From an uncultured Oceanisphaera sp. (GTDB lineage Bacteria > Pseudomonadota > Gammaproteobacteria > Enterobacterales > Aeromonadaceae): DNA of 64,000 nt. Of this stretch, positions 39,101-45,796 are shown in pieces. Position 1 is the first letter of the stretch, and the number at the start of each line of letters is the position of its first letter. Both the position numbers and the translations under genes were made by a program. Under the pieces are notes generated by a model. That model saw only the letters and a program-made list of their open reading frames with translations, was not told the DNA's origin and ran no database searches. Location of the stretch: NCBI RefSeq assembly GCF_947495715.1, contig NZ_CANLZU010000018.1, forward strand, positions 50,341-114,340. Reading direction: 5' to 3'.

Positions 39101-39182
39101 CCTGCAGCCCCAGCAGCACGATCAGCAGGCTGATCGAGATGGCCAGTACCGGCCGTTTGATAAAAATATCGGTAAAACGCAT
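36105..39182 (-). CDS. RND multidrug efflux permease (HAE1 family)
   Basis: 1025-aa proton-driven inner-membrane pump subunit. It starts MRFTDIFIKRPVLAISISLLIVLLGLQAL and has the RND pattern of one helix, a large periplasmic porter loop, six helices and a repeat of this. The proton-relay segment is visible in the fourth helix (LAIGLVVDDAIVVVENVDRH, double Asp), as are ARIRLRAILMTTAAMVAGLIPLLFA near the end and GFITQPLEQAIAQADNIDFMSSSS in the first porter loop. It is the second gene of an adaptor-permease operon; no outer-membrane channel gene is present, so a shared TolC is likely. Confidence 0.95.
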   Translation of the reverse strand: MRFTDIFIKRPVLAISISLLIVLLGLQALQKMQVREYPEMTNTVITVSTGYFGASADLIQGFITQPLEQAIAQADNIDFMSSSSSNGSSKITVQMKLNTDSNAALSDILARVNSVRSQLPREAEDPSLEMTTGASTSIMYISFSSEELNAPQINDYLERVIRPQFYSVDGVAKINLFGGAKFALRIWLDPLRMAAHQLTAPEVLSVLQANNFQAAAGQATGYFMLYNSDINTQIENAEELETLVVATRDDAVVRLRDIAQVSLEKSHDVVRALADGESAVIIGVDPTPSANPLSVADNVREMLPSLERNMPDTIKMKLLYDATDAINESISEVIKTILEASLIVIIVITLFLGSLRAVLIPIITIPLSLIGVAILMSFFGFSINLMTLLAMVLAIGLVVDDAIVVVENVDRHIKAGESPYRAAIIGTREIAVPVITMTITLAAVYAPIALMSGITGSLFKEFALTLAGAVFISGIVALTLSPMMCSKLLKAHTNPNRFERGVENTLDKLTAGYARMLDAVLARRPVVIAFAVLVFGSMPVLFSFIPSELAPSEDKGAFLMMAKAPNSANLDYIENNMRKAVEVLNKEDGLATSLTIAGVPNANQGLAVAVLKPWSQRDSQKTVIERVTPPLQAIPAVAISAFGFPELPGASSGLPVQYVLTTPNSFESLYDVAAEALGKVSQSPLFVYSELDLAFDSGTMNIKVNRDKAGAYGVTMQDIAMTLSTMMSDGYVNRVDLDGRSYEVIPQVIRSNRLNPDSIKDYYVRAHNGDMVPLANLVSITMEAQPRSLPHYNQLNSATIGAVLTPGVSMGDAIGFLEQSVSAELPNGYNHDYLGAARQFVTEGNALYMTFLLALFIIFLVLASQFESVRDPLVIMVSVPLAISGALIALAWGLATMNIYTQVGLITLVGIITKHGILMCEVAKEEQLHRGLNRTDAIRVAARIRLRAILMTTAAMVAGLIPLLFAVGAGAVSRFGMGIVIVSGLSIGTLFTLFVLPVIYTFIASHHKPLPEFDEDQAPKALGNH

Positions 39183-39194
39183 CGAATTCTCCGC

Positions 39195-40325
39195 TTACAG
39201 CTGGGGGGCTGATTCAGGCGTGGCCAGCGCATCGTCTTCTACCGGCTTCACATGGCTGCCGTTGGACAGGCGCACCTGACCCGAGGTCACTATGGTCTCG
39301 CCGGGTTCCAGGCCTTTGGTCACGCGGGCAAATTCGGCTTCCCGTTCGGCGACTTCCACCACCCGTTGCCGGGCGACCTGCACGGTTTCACCCGCTTCGT
39401 TACCTTCGGCCTGCTGTTCTTCCACTACATAGACGGTCTGGCCGTAGAGGGTGAAGTTGATGGCGTGCTGGGGTACCAGGAGCTGATCTTTCAGTGTGGG
39501 CAGCCGTACATCCAGCTTGGCAAACATGCCGGAGCGCAGTTTGCCCTCTTTATTGGGAATGCTGGCCTGTACCTGCACCACGCCCGACTCCGGATTAACC
39601 TGGGGTTCGATGGCGGTGATTTCGCCTTCGAACGGCGTCTCCGGGTAGGCATCGACAAAGATATTCAGCGCCTGACCCACGGCAATGTCGGCGATGCGAG
39701 TCTGGGGAATGGTAAAACGAATACGGAACTGGCTGATGTCTTCCAGCCGGGCAATATCGGTACCGGCATTCAGATACTGCCCCAGAAAGGCATTGCGGAT
39801 GCCCATGACGCCGTCGAACGGCGCGCGAATGGTGCGCCGTGCTATGACCGCCTTGAGCGAGTCAACCTGACCCTGCAGTTCCCGATAGTTGGCCTCGGCT
39901 TCATCCAGCTGACCCTTGGAGACGGAGCCACGGGCAAACAGCTGGCGCATCCGTTCCAGGTTGGCCTTCACCGCGGGCAGGCGCCCCTGGGTACTGCGCA
40001 GGTTGGCTTTTTCCACATCGGCGTCCAGTTCCAGCAAAATATCGCCGGTGCTGACCTGCTGGCCGGACTCGAAGTGAATGACGCGCACTATGCCCGCCGC
40101 CTCGTTACTGACATTGATGCCCTGAATCGGTTCGATAAAACCGATGGCGGCAATACGAGGGGTCCAGTCGGTGGGGCTGACTTCAGCTACCGTGACCGGA
40201 AAGCTGGGTACCGGCATGTTGGCGAAGTATTCCCCCATCATTTTTTGCTTGAACAGATTAAAGCCGATGACGCTGCCGAAAATGACAACCACCAGCAATA
40301 ACATGGACAGTGTCCATTTTTTCAT
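39195..40325 (-). CDS. RND efflux periplasmic adaptor
   Basis: 376-aa membrane fusion protein. It has an N-terminal anchor (MKKWTLSMLLLVVVIFGSVIGFNLF), a lipoyl region (GFIEPIQGINVSNEAAGIVRVIHFESGQQVSTGDILLELDADVEKANL), a short alpha-hairpin (LFARGSVSKGQLDEAEANYRELQGQVDSLKAVI), then RTIRAPFDGVMGIRNAFLGQYLNAGTDIARLEDIS and a C-terminal beta-barrel/MP domain. There is no lipobox Cys, so it is anchored by the helix. The stop is 12 bp before the permease start. Confidence 0.94.
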   Translation of the reverse strand: MKKWTLSMLLLVVVIFGSVIGFNLFKQKMMGEYFANMPVPSFPVTVAEVSPTDWTPRIAAIGFIEPIQGINVSNEAAGIVRVIHFESGQQVSTGDILLELDADVEKANLRSTQGRLPAVKANLERMRQLFARGSVSKGQLDEAEANYRELQGQVDSLKAVIARRTIRAPFDGVMGIRNAFLGQYLNAGTDIARLEDISQFRIRFTIPQTRIADIAVGQALNIFVDAYPETPFEGEITAIEPQVNPESGVVQVQASIPNKEGKLRSGMFAKLDVRLPTLKDQLLVPQHAINFTLYGQTVYVVEEQQAEGNEAGETVQVARQRVVEVAEREAEFARVTKGLEPGETIVTSGQVRLSNGSHVKPVEDDALATPESAPQL

Positions 40326-40353
40326 CAGGTTACTCCCGCAAATTTGTTATTGA

Positions 40354-40920
40354 TTAACGTTTAAGAATGGCATTCCAGCTGGCATCGAGCAGCTGCTGAT
40401 AAAGATAATCATCGAGCTCGATACAGCCCTTGGTGCATTTCTGCGACAGCAGCATCAGGTTTTCGAGTGCCAGAAAGCCAAGCAGCTCGGCTGGCATATC
40501 CCGAAATAACCCGGCATCGCGGCCATGTTCAAAAAATTCGAAAACCGGTTTGAAGTAACGCTCGCTCATCTGACGTTCCTCTTCCCGGTCAAACAGGGGA
40601 GAAGCTTCATACTGGATGCGGTAACAGAGACTGTCCGGATTGGCCTGCAGGTAGTGCAGGGTGTTGAGCCACAGCTGCCGAAACTGAGCATGGCTCGGCT
40701 CGGTGGTGTTGACGTTGTGCAGAATGGTGGCCGACACCTCGAGCAGTCGCTCTTCATGCACACAGCGCAGCAGGGTTTCTTTATCGGCAAAATAACGATA
40801 GATGGTACCGGTAGCGACGTTAGCCTGTTTGGCTACCAGTTGCATCGACATGCCCTGGAAGCCACAGTGAGCAATCAGGGTTTCTGCCGCAGCTAAAATA
40901 CGTTCACGTTTGTCTGGCAT
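40354..40920 (-). CDS. TetR/AcrR-family repressor of the RND operon
   Basis: 188-aa regulator. The N-terminal TetR helix-turn-helix is clear: KRERILAAAETLIAHCGFQGMSMQLVAKQANVATGTIYRYFADKETLL. The C-terminal ligand domain is divergent, as usual, with several Cys residues (KCTKGCIELDD). It is the first gene of a regulator-adaptor-permease unit, 28 bp upstream of the adaptor. A 22-bp perfect palindrome lies 32 bp before its start codon and is the obvious operator, so it probably represses itself and the pump. Confidence 0.92.
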   Translation of the reverse strand: MPDKRERILAAAETLIAHCGFQGMSMQLVAKQANVATGTIYRYFADKETLLRCVHEERLLEVSATILHNVNTTEPSHAQFRQLWLNTLHYLQANPDSLCYRIQYEASPLFDREEERQMSERYFKPVFEFFEHGRDAGLFRDMPAELLGFLALENLMLLSQKCTKGCIELDDYLYQQLLDASWNAILKR

Positions 40921-40952
40921 GAGGCGACGGCTCTTTACAGTATGAGATGACT

Positions 40953-40974
40953 AATGAATGAACGTTCATTCATT
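40953..40974. promoter_or_regulatory. 22-bp palindromic TetR operator
   Basis: Perfect inverted repeat AATGAATGAAC / GTTCATTCATT. The TGAATG-x-CATTCA core, common to AcrR/MexL-like TetR operators, lies directly upstream of the tetR start. It is probably bound by two dimers, given its length. Confidence 0.75.
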
Positions 40975-41100
40975 TCGTGAATTCTAGGTCTTTTCATCTA
41001 TAAGTCAATCGCCCACCGGGGCGCATAAGCTCAGCCTAGCCAAAAAAAACAGCACACTGCCGACAAAAGCACCATTCGGTGGCTTATTGTGAAAAAGTGC

Positions 41101-41129
41101 TGGACAAGAAAGAGGGTGGGTCTTAGTAT
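41101..41129 (+). promoter_or_regulatory. Sigma-70 promoter of the tRNA operon
   Basis: TGGACA (-35, 41101-41106) and TAGTAT (-10, 41124-41129) with a 17-bp spacer. A GC-rich discriminator (TCGCGTCGTCC) follows, as in stringently controlled stable-RNA promoters, about 20 bp before tRNA-Arg. Confidence 0.7.
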
Positions 41130-41149
41130 TCGCGTCGTCCGAATGTAGA

Positions 41150-41226
<77 letters not shown>

Positions 41227-41253
41227 TCTGGTATTGGACGAAGTATTGAAAAT

Positions 41254-41330
41254 GGTGACCGTAGCTCAGTTGGTAGAGTCCCGGATTGTGATTCCGGTTG
41301 TCGCGGGTTCGAGCCCCGTCGGTCACCCCA
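41254..41330 (+). tRNA. tRNA-His (anticodon GTG)
   Basis: Acceptor GTGACCG pairs with CGGTCAC. The extra G at position -1 (41254) faces the discriminator C (41327), the identity element of tRNA-His. The anticodon loop contains GTG and CCA is encoded. Confidence 0.95.
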
Positions 41331-41363
41331 GTTTCAGGCCAAGGTCTGGAAGCAGTAGAAAAT

Positions 41364-41449
41364 GCGAGGGTGGCGGAATTGGTAGACGCGCTAGCTTCAG
41401 GTGTTAGTGTCCTATGGATGTGGGGGTTCAAGTCCCCCCCTTCGCACCA
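41364..41449 (+). tRNA. tRNA-Leu (anticodon CAG)
   Basis: 86-nt class II tRNA with a long variable arm. The anticodon loop is TTCAGGT, the acceptor GCGAGGG pairs with CCTTCGC (one G-U), and CCA is encoded. Highly similar to E. coli tRNA-Leu(CAG). Confidence 0.95.
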
Positions 41450-41514
41450 CTGCTTCAATAGGTTGTAATTGTTCTTAAAATAAGTACAATGCACAGAGTT
41501 GAAAAGTAAGACTT

Positions 41515-41591
<77 letters not shown>

Positions 41592-41596
41592 ATTCG

Positions 41597-41625
41597 AAAA
41601 GCCAGCTCATGTAGCTGGCTTTTTT
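41597..41625 (+). terminator. Terminator after tRNA-Pro
   Basis: AAAAGCCAGCT / AGCTGGCTTTTTT stem with loop CATGT, starting 6 bp after the tRNA CCA. Ends the Arg-His-Leu-Pro operon. Confidence 0.9.
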
Positions 41626-41642
41626 CTGTCTGAAATTCACGA

Positions 41643-41738
41643 AGTATCTTAGCGCAGCTTGGTAGCGCATCTCGTGTCTTGGGAATAAGCGGACCAGAGA
41701 GTGTGTTTTCGCAGGTTCGAATCCTGCAACGCCGACCA
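41643..41738 (+). pseudogene. Decayed second tRNA-Pro copy
   Basis: From TAGCGCAGCTTGGTAGCGCATCT to the 3' end TCGCAGGTTCGAATCCTGCAACGCCGACCA this repeats the tRNA-Pro at 41515-41591. The 5' acceptor strand (CGGCGTT) is replaced by GTATCT, and about 19 extra bases lie in the anticodon/variable region, which destroy the anticodon stem. The acceptor can no longer pair, so no functional tRNA is expected. The downstream terminator is duplicated too (41744-41772), so the whole tRNA-terminator unit was copied at a 147-bp offset. Confidence 0.8.
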
Positions 41739-41743
41739 ATTCG

Positions 41744-41772
41744 AAAAGCCAGCTCTTGTAGCTGGCTTTTTT
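41744..41772 (+). terminator. Duplicated terminator after the decayed tRNA-Pro
   Basis: AAAAGCCAGCT / AGCTGGCTTTTTT stem with loop CTTGT, nearly identical to the terminator at 41597-41625, 147 bp downstream of it. Confidence 0.85.
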
Positions 41773-41848
41773 ACGTCTGAATATTGTGAGGGGTGAGGAG
41801 TAAATCGTGAGGGGTAAACACGCACCTCGCAAACCTGGATGTTTTACT

Positions 41849-41902
41849 CTCACCCCTCACCCCTCACCCCTCACCCCTCACCCCTCACCCCTCACCCCTC
41901 AC
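41849..41902. repeat. Tandem heptamer array (CTCACCC, 7.7 copies)
   Basis: Seven complete CTCACCC units and a partial eighth, with no interruptions. A complementary GTGAGGGGTGAGGAGT string lies just upstream (41786-41815), so the two can pair. It sits 80 bp before the IclR gene start. Confidence 0.95.
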
Positions 41903-41981
41903 TGCTTTCAAACACAAACAGGACTTGGCGGCCGAATAACCATACAATGGCAGCCAAGTATCTGTAGATCATGGTTTATTC

Positions 41982-42800
41982 ATGGCCGAAGAAGTAAAAA
42001 ACAAAAAACCGAAAACCACCAAGTCGGGCAGTGCCACTCAGGTGCAGTCCCTTTCTCGCGCCCTGTTGCTGCTTGAGCGCCTGGCGGCATCCGACATGGG
42101 CATGTCGCTGACCGAAGTGGCCGCCAGCCTGGGTCTGGCGCCTTCTACGGCTCACCGCCTGCTCAACAGCCTGCGTAGTCACGACTTTGTCGATGTGGAT
42201 GAAACCCAGGGCCTGTGGAGCATAGGCGTTAATGCCTTTTCCATCGGCAACGCCTACCTCAAGAAGCGCGATGTGATTGCCCAGTCCCGGCCCTTCATGA
42301 AGCGGCTGGTGGCCGAAACCGGCGAAACCTCCAATCTGGCGATACTGGAGCAGGACAGGGTCGTTTATGTTGGGCAGGTGGAATCCCCCCAGACCATGCG
42401 CATGGTGGTGTCATTGGGTAGCAGCTCACCGCTGCACGCCTCCGGCGTGGGCAAGGCCCTGCTGTCGGTGATACCGTCGAAAGAAGCGATGGCGCTGATC
42501 CGGCAAACCGAGCTGACTGCCTTTACCGAGCATACCATTACCCGTTATGAGCAGTTCGAGCAGGAGCTGGGCCGGATTCATCAACAGGGTTATTCGCTGG
42601 ATGATGAAGAGCAGTTCGAGGGCCTGCGCTGCATCGCCGCCAATATCTATAACGAATACGGTGAAGCGGTGGCCGCCATCTCCATTTCCGGCCCGGCGGT
42701 ACGGGTGAAGCGCGAGCGCTTGCCTCAGCTCAGCACCCTGGTGATGGATGCGGCGCGGGAAGTCACTCATGCCATCGGTGGGAAACCGCCCAAAGCCTAG
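41982..42800 (+). CDS. IclR-family transcriptional regulator
   Basis: 272-aa regulator with an N-terminal winged helix (VQSLSRALLLLERLAASDMGMSLTEVAASLGLAPSTAHRLLNSLRSHDFV) and the IclR effector domain (VYVGQVESPQTMRMVVSLGSSSPLHASGVGKALLSVIPSKEAMALI, GYSLDDEEQFEGLRCIAANIYNEYGEAVAAISISGPAVRV). A Lys-rich tail of about 15 residues precedes the DNA-binding part. E. coli AllR, which senses glyoxylate and represses gcl, belongs to this family, and the gcl-hyi-glxR operon lies about 6 kb away. That regulatory link is an inference. Confidence 0.9.
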   Translation: MAEEVKNKKPKTTKSGSATQVQSLSRALLLLERLAASDMGMSLTEVAASLGLAPSTAHRLLNSLRSHDFVDVDETQGLWSIGVNAFSIGNAYLKKRDVIAQSRPFMKRLVAETGETSNLAILEQDRVVYVGQVESPQTMRMVVSLGSSSPLHASGVGKALLSVIPSKEAMALIRQTELTAFTEHTITRYEQFEQELGRIHQQGYSLDDEEQFEGLRCIAANIYNEYGEAVAAISISGPAVRVKRERLPQLSTLVMDAAREVTHAIGGKPPKA

Positions 42801-43140
42801 CGGGCGTGTAGCCGGTGCAATTTTTACCGCTTGTTTTACCGAGGCTCTCCGTCGGCCAAAGCGCACGGCTTCTCCGGCACGCCGTAAACCCTCCCTGGGG
42901 GCTCCGCTGCGCCATCCATGGCGCAGAGGGCTCGGCGAAGCAGACGCCCTTTGCCCTCCTGCCAGGCTATCGAGTTGGCTGACAGTGTCAGGCAGGCGAC
43001 ACCGAAACTTCACGAAGTAGCATTGGGAATTGCCGTAGCCGACCGTCAAATGCCATGGATGGCATTTGCCGAGCGTCCCATGGATGGGCTTGAAGCGTGT
43101 CGGCGGAGCGCAACCGCGCTGCTGCTTCGAGTTGCTAACA
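42801..43140. repeat. Intergenic repeats: degenerate family-A and intact family-B palindromes
   Basis: The first element (about 42843-42959) keeps GGCTTCTCCGGC...CTCGGCGAAGC arms, internal CGCCATCCATGGCG and a CCCTTTGCCCTCC end. The second (about 43024-43130) is family B: GGAATTGCCGTAGCCGACCG, inner perfect palindrome AAATGCCATGGATGGCATTT, CCCATGGATGGG and GCTTGAAGCGTGTCGGCGGA. The second is closely similar to the reverse complement of 32450-32602. Confidence 0.75.
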
Positions 43141-43171
43141 AAAAAGGCCAGTCCGGTGGACTGGCCTTTTT
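43141..43171. terminator. Bidirectional terminator between iclR-type gene and carboxynorspermidine synthase
   Basis: AAAAAGGCCAGTCC / GGACTGGCCTTTTT, a perfect 14-bp stem with a GGT loop. It has T-tracts on both strands and lies between two convergent genes. Confidence 0.9.
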
Positions 43172-43190
43172 GCTCATCAGGCGGCTGGGT

Positions 43191-44429
43191 TTAGAAGCTC
43201 AGCGGGCGATCGCCCTGTTCGTCCTTGATGCGGGTCGGCAGACCCATTTCGTTGAGCAGGTTGATGAAGGGGCGGTGCGGCAGTTCTTCCACGTTGGCCA
43301 TCTTCTTCACATCCCATTCGCCGGTGGCGATCAGAATGGCGGCTGCTACCGGCGGTACACCGGCGGTGTAGGAAATGCCCTGGCTGCCCACTTCGGCATA
43401 GGCGTCGGCGTGGTCGGCCACGTTGTAGATGAACACTTCCTTATCCTTGCCGTCTTTCTTGCCCTTGACCACATCGCCGATGCAGGTCTTGCCGGTGTAA
43501 TCCGGGGCCAGCGAGGAAGGATCGGGCAGCACGGCCTTGACCACCTTCAGCGGTACCACGTCCAGGCCCTCGGCGGTTTTCACCGGTTGCTCGGACAGCA
43601 GGCCCAGATTCTTCAGCACGGTAAAGACATTGATGTAGTGCTCGCCAAAGCCCATCCAGAAACGCACATTGGGTACGCCCAGGTTCTGGGACAGGGAATG
43701 CACTTCATCGTGACCGGTCATGTAGCTGGTCTGGCTGCCTACCACCGGCAGATCGTCGGTGCGCTTCACTTCGAACATCTGGTTCTGCACCCACTCGCTG
43801 TTCTGCCAGGACCATACTCGGCCGGTGAACTCGCGGAAGTTGATTTCCGGGTCGAAGTTGGTGGCAAAGTAGCGGCCGTGGCTGCCGGCGTTGATGTCGA
43901 TGATGTCGATGGAATCTACGCTGTCGAAGTACTCGTTGAATGCCGCCGCCGCATAGGCGTTGACCACACCCGGATCGAAACCGGCACCCAGAATGGCGGT
44001 AATGCCGTTGTCGGCACACAGCTGCTTGCGCTTCCACTCGTAGTTGGCGTACCAGGGCGGCGTTTCGCAGATCTTGGCCGGATCTTCGTGAATCGCGGTG
44101 TCCAGATAGGCGGCGCCGGTCTCGATACAGGCCTGCAGCACCGACATATTGATGAAAGCCGATCCGACATTGATCACCAGTTGCGACTGTGTTTTGTCAA
44201 TCAACGCCTTGGTGGCTTCGATATCGAGCGCATCCAATGCGTGGGCTTGCAATTCACCGGCAACCTTGAGGCTGCCCTTTTCCCGCACGCTGTCGACGAT
44301 TTGCTGACATTTCTCGACAGTACGCGAGGCGATATGGATGTTACCCAGAACATCGTTATGCTGCGCACATTTGTGGGCAACAACCTGGGATACACCACCG
44401 GCACCAATAATCAGAACGTTTTTCTTCAT
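43191..44429 (-). CDS. Carboxynorspermidine synthase (saccharopine dehydrogenase family)
   Basis: 412-aa NADPH-dependent enzyme that reductively joins aspartate semialdehyde to a diamine (diaminopropane or putrescine), giving carboxynorspermidine or carboxyspermidine. It has the Rossmann motif GAGGVSQVVAHKCAQ, then the family blocks LVINVGSAFINMSVLQACIETGAAYLDTAIHEDP, GAGFDPGVVNAYAAAA and DINAGSHGRYFATNFDPEINFREF. It lies 52 bp after nspC on the same strand, the classic two-enzyme route to (nor)spermidine. The diaminobutyrate aminotransferase/decarboxylase that makes diaminopropane in vibrios is not in this window, so the native diamine is unclear. Confidence 0.92.
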   Translation of the reverse strand: MKKNVLIIGAGGVSQVVAHKCAQHNDVLGNIHIASRTVEKCQQIVDSVREKGSLKVAGELQAHALDALDIEATKALIDKTQSQLVINVGSAFINMSVLQACIETGAAYLDTAIHEDPAKICETPPWYANYEWKRKQLCADNGITAILGAGFDPGVVNAYAAAAFNEYFDSVDSIDIIDINAGSHGRYFATNFDPEINFREFTGRVWSWQNSEWVQNQMFEVKRTDDLPVVGSQTSYMTGHDEVHSLSQNLGVPNVRFWMGFGEHYINVFTVLKNLGLLSEQPVKTAEGLDVVPLKVVKAVLPDPSSLAPDYTGKTCIGDVVKGKKDGKDKEVFIYNVADHADAYAEVGSQGISYTAGVPPVAAAILIATGEWDVKKMANVEELPHRPFINLLNEMGLPTRIKDEQGDRPLSF

Positions 44430-44481
44430 TTTCTTCCTCTGGAGCCTCCTTGGAAAGGCTTAGTTGGGGTTACTCCATGCC

Positions 44482-45594
44482 TCAGGAGAGGCTGTTCACA
44501 AAGTCGTCGAACGTAAACTCCTTGACCGTGGTCACGGTACCATCGAGTTCACGAACGGCAATGGCGGGCATCTTGACGCCATTGAACCAGTTTTTCTTGA
44601 CCATGGTATAGCCGGCGGCGTCGATAAAGGACAGACGGTCACCGACCTTGAGCTCGCGCTCGAATTTGAATTCGCCGAAAATATCGCCGGCCAGGCAGGA
44701 CTTGCCGCACACCATGTATTCTAGCTCACCCTCGTTGGGCGCCATTTTGGCCGACTCGCGATAGATCAGCAGGTCGAGCATGTGGGCTTCGATGGAGCTG
44801 TCCACTATGGCCAGTTGCTTGCCGTTATAGAGGGTGTCGAGCACCGTCACCTCGAGCGAGGTACTCATGGTGATGGAGGCTTCGCCGGGCTCCAGGAAAA
44901 CCTGTACCCCGTAACGCTCGGCAAACGCCTTGAGTCGGGCGCAGAACTGGTCCAGCGGATAGTCGTCACCAGTAAAGTGAATACCGCCGCCCAGGCTGAC
45001 CCAGTTGATTTGCGGTTGTTCCAGCAGGCTGCCGAACTTGTCTTCGATTTCGCACAGCATTTGGTCGAACAGGGCAAAGTCGCTGTTCTCGCAGTTGTTG
45101 TGAATCATGAAGCCGGAGATTCGGTCGATGACGGTGGCGACTTTGTCCGCATCCCATTCGCCCAGACGGCTGAAGGGACGGGAGGGGTCGGCAATCAGAA
45201 ACTCCGAGCTGGATACGCCGGGGTTGAGGCGCAGGCCGCGCACATGGCGGGCGGAGGCGTCGCTGAAGCGCTCGAGCTGACCGACAGAGTTGAAAATAAC
45301 CTTGTCGGAGTGAGCCAGTACTTCCTCAATTTCATCATCGGCGTAGGCCACGCTGTAGGCGTGGGTTTCACCGCCAAACTTGAGTTTGCCGAGTTTGACT
45401 TCGTTGAGGGAGGACGAGGTGGTGCCGTCCATGTATTGGCTCATCAGATCGAAGACCGACCAGGTGGCAAAACATTTTAGAGCCAGCAGCGCCTTGGCGC
45501 CGGAGTGTTCGCGCACATAGGCGATCTTCTCCATGTTGCGCAGCAGCTTGCTTTTGTCGATGAGATAGTACGGCGTCTTGATCACCTGAGTCAT
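44482..45594 (-). CDS. nspC: Carboxynorspermidine decarboxylase
   Basis: 370-aa PLP-dependent, alanine-racemase-fold decarboxylase producing norspermidine or spermidine. The PLP lysine is in AKALLALKCFATWSVF. The Gly-rich phosphate-binding and C-terminal motifs are present (SLGGGIHFTGDDYPLDQF, FLEPGEAS, YMVCGKSCLAGDIFGEFKF, DAAGYTMVKKNWFNG). The N-terminus QVIKTPYYLIDKSKLLRNMEKIAYVREHSG is typical. It is the promoter-proximal gene of the pair; the start has GAGGG just upstream. A terminator of the preceding operon lies at 45740-45765. Confidence 0.94.
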   Translation of the reverse strand: MTQVIKTPYYLIDKSKLLRNMEKIAYVREHSGAKALLALKCFATWSVFDLMSQYMDGTTSSSLNEVKLGKLKFGGETHAYSVAYADDEIEEVLAHSDKVIFNSVGQLERFSDASARHVRGLRLNPGVSSSEFLIADPSRPFSRLGEWDADKVATVIDRISGFMIHNNCENSDFALFDQMLCEIEDKFGSLLEQPQINWVSLGGGIHFTGDDYPLDQFCARLKAFAERYGVQVFLEPGEASITMSTSLEVTVLDTLYNGKQLAIVDSSIEAHMLDLLIYRESAKMAPNEGELEYMVCGKSCLAGDIFGEFKFERELKVGDRLSFIDAAGYTMVKKNWFNGVKMPAIAVRELDGTVTTVKEFTFDDFVNSLS

Positions 45595-45739
45595 ACCCTC
45601 TTGCTCGGTTTAACCGCCCGGCCGCAGCTCGGGAAATTTAAAGCGCGTGATTATAGTAGAAAGGGGGGGAGGCTTCGAGCAAAAAGTGTGTTTTGTATCG
45701 GCAACGTTTGTCGAGTGTGAACCAGCCCGATTCAAAAAG

Positions 45740-45765
45740 CGAGGCCAGCACGGTGGCTGGCCTCG
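45740..45765 (-). terminator. Rho-independent terminator of the glyoxylate operon
   Basis: CGAGGCCAGC / GCTGGCCTCG, a 10-bp perfect stem with a 6-nt loop. On the minus strand TTTTT follows. It lies 32 bp past the glycerate kinase stop. Confidence 0.9.
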
Positions 45766-45796
45766 AATATGAAATGTCTTGCTCGGTGCTGTCGTC

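Noticed and set aside
41643..41738. Fifth functional tRNA
   Set aside because: The 5' acceptor strand does not pair with the 3' strand and the anticodon stem is disrupted by extra bases.
41849..41902. Possible CRISPR array
   Set aside because: The units are contiguous heptamers with no spacers; it is a simple tandem repeat.
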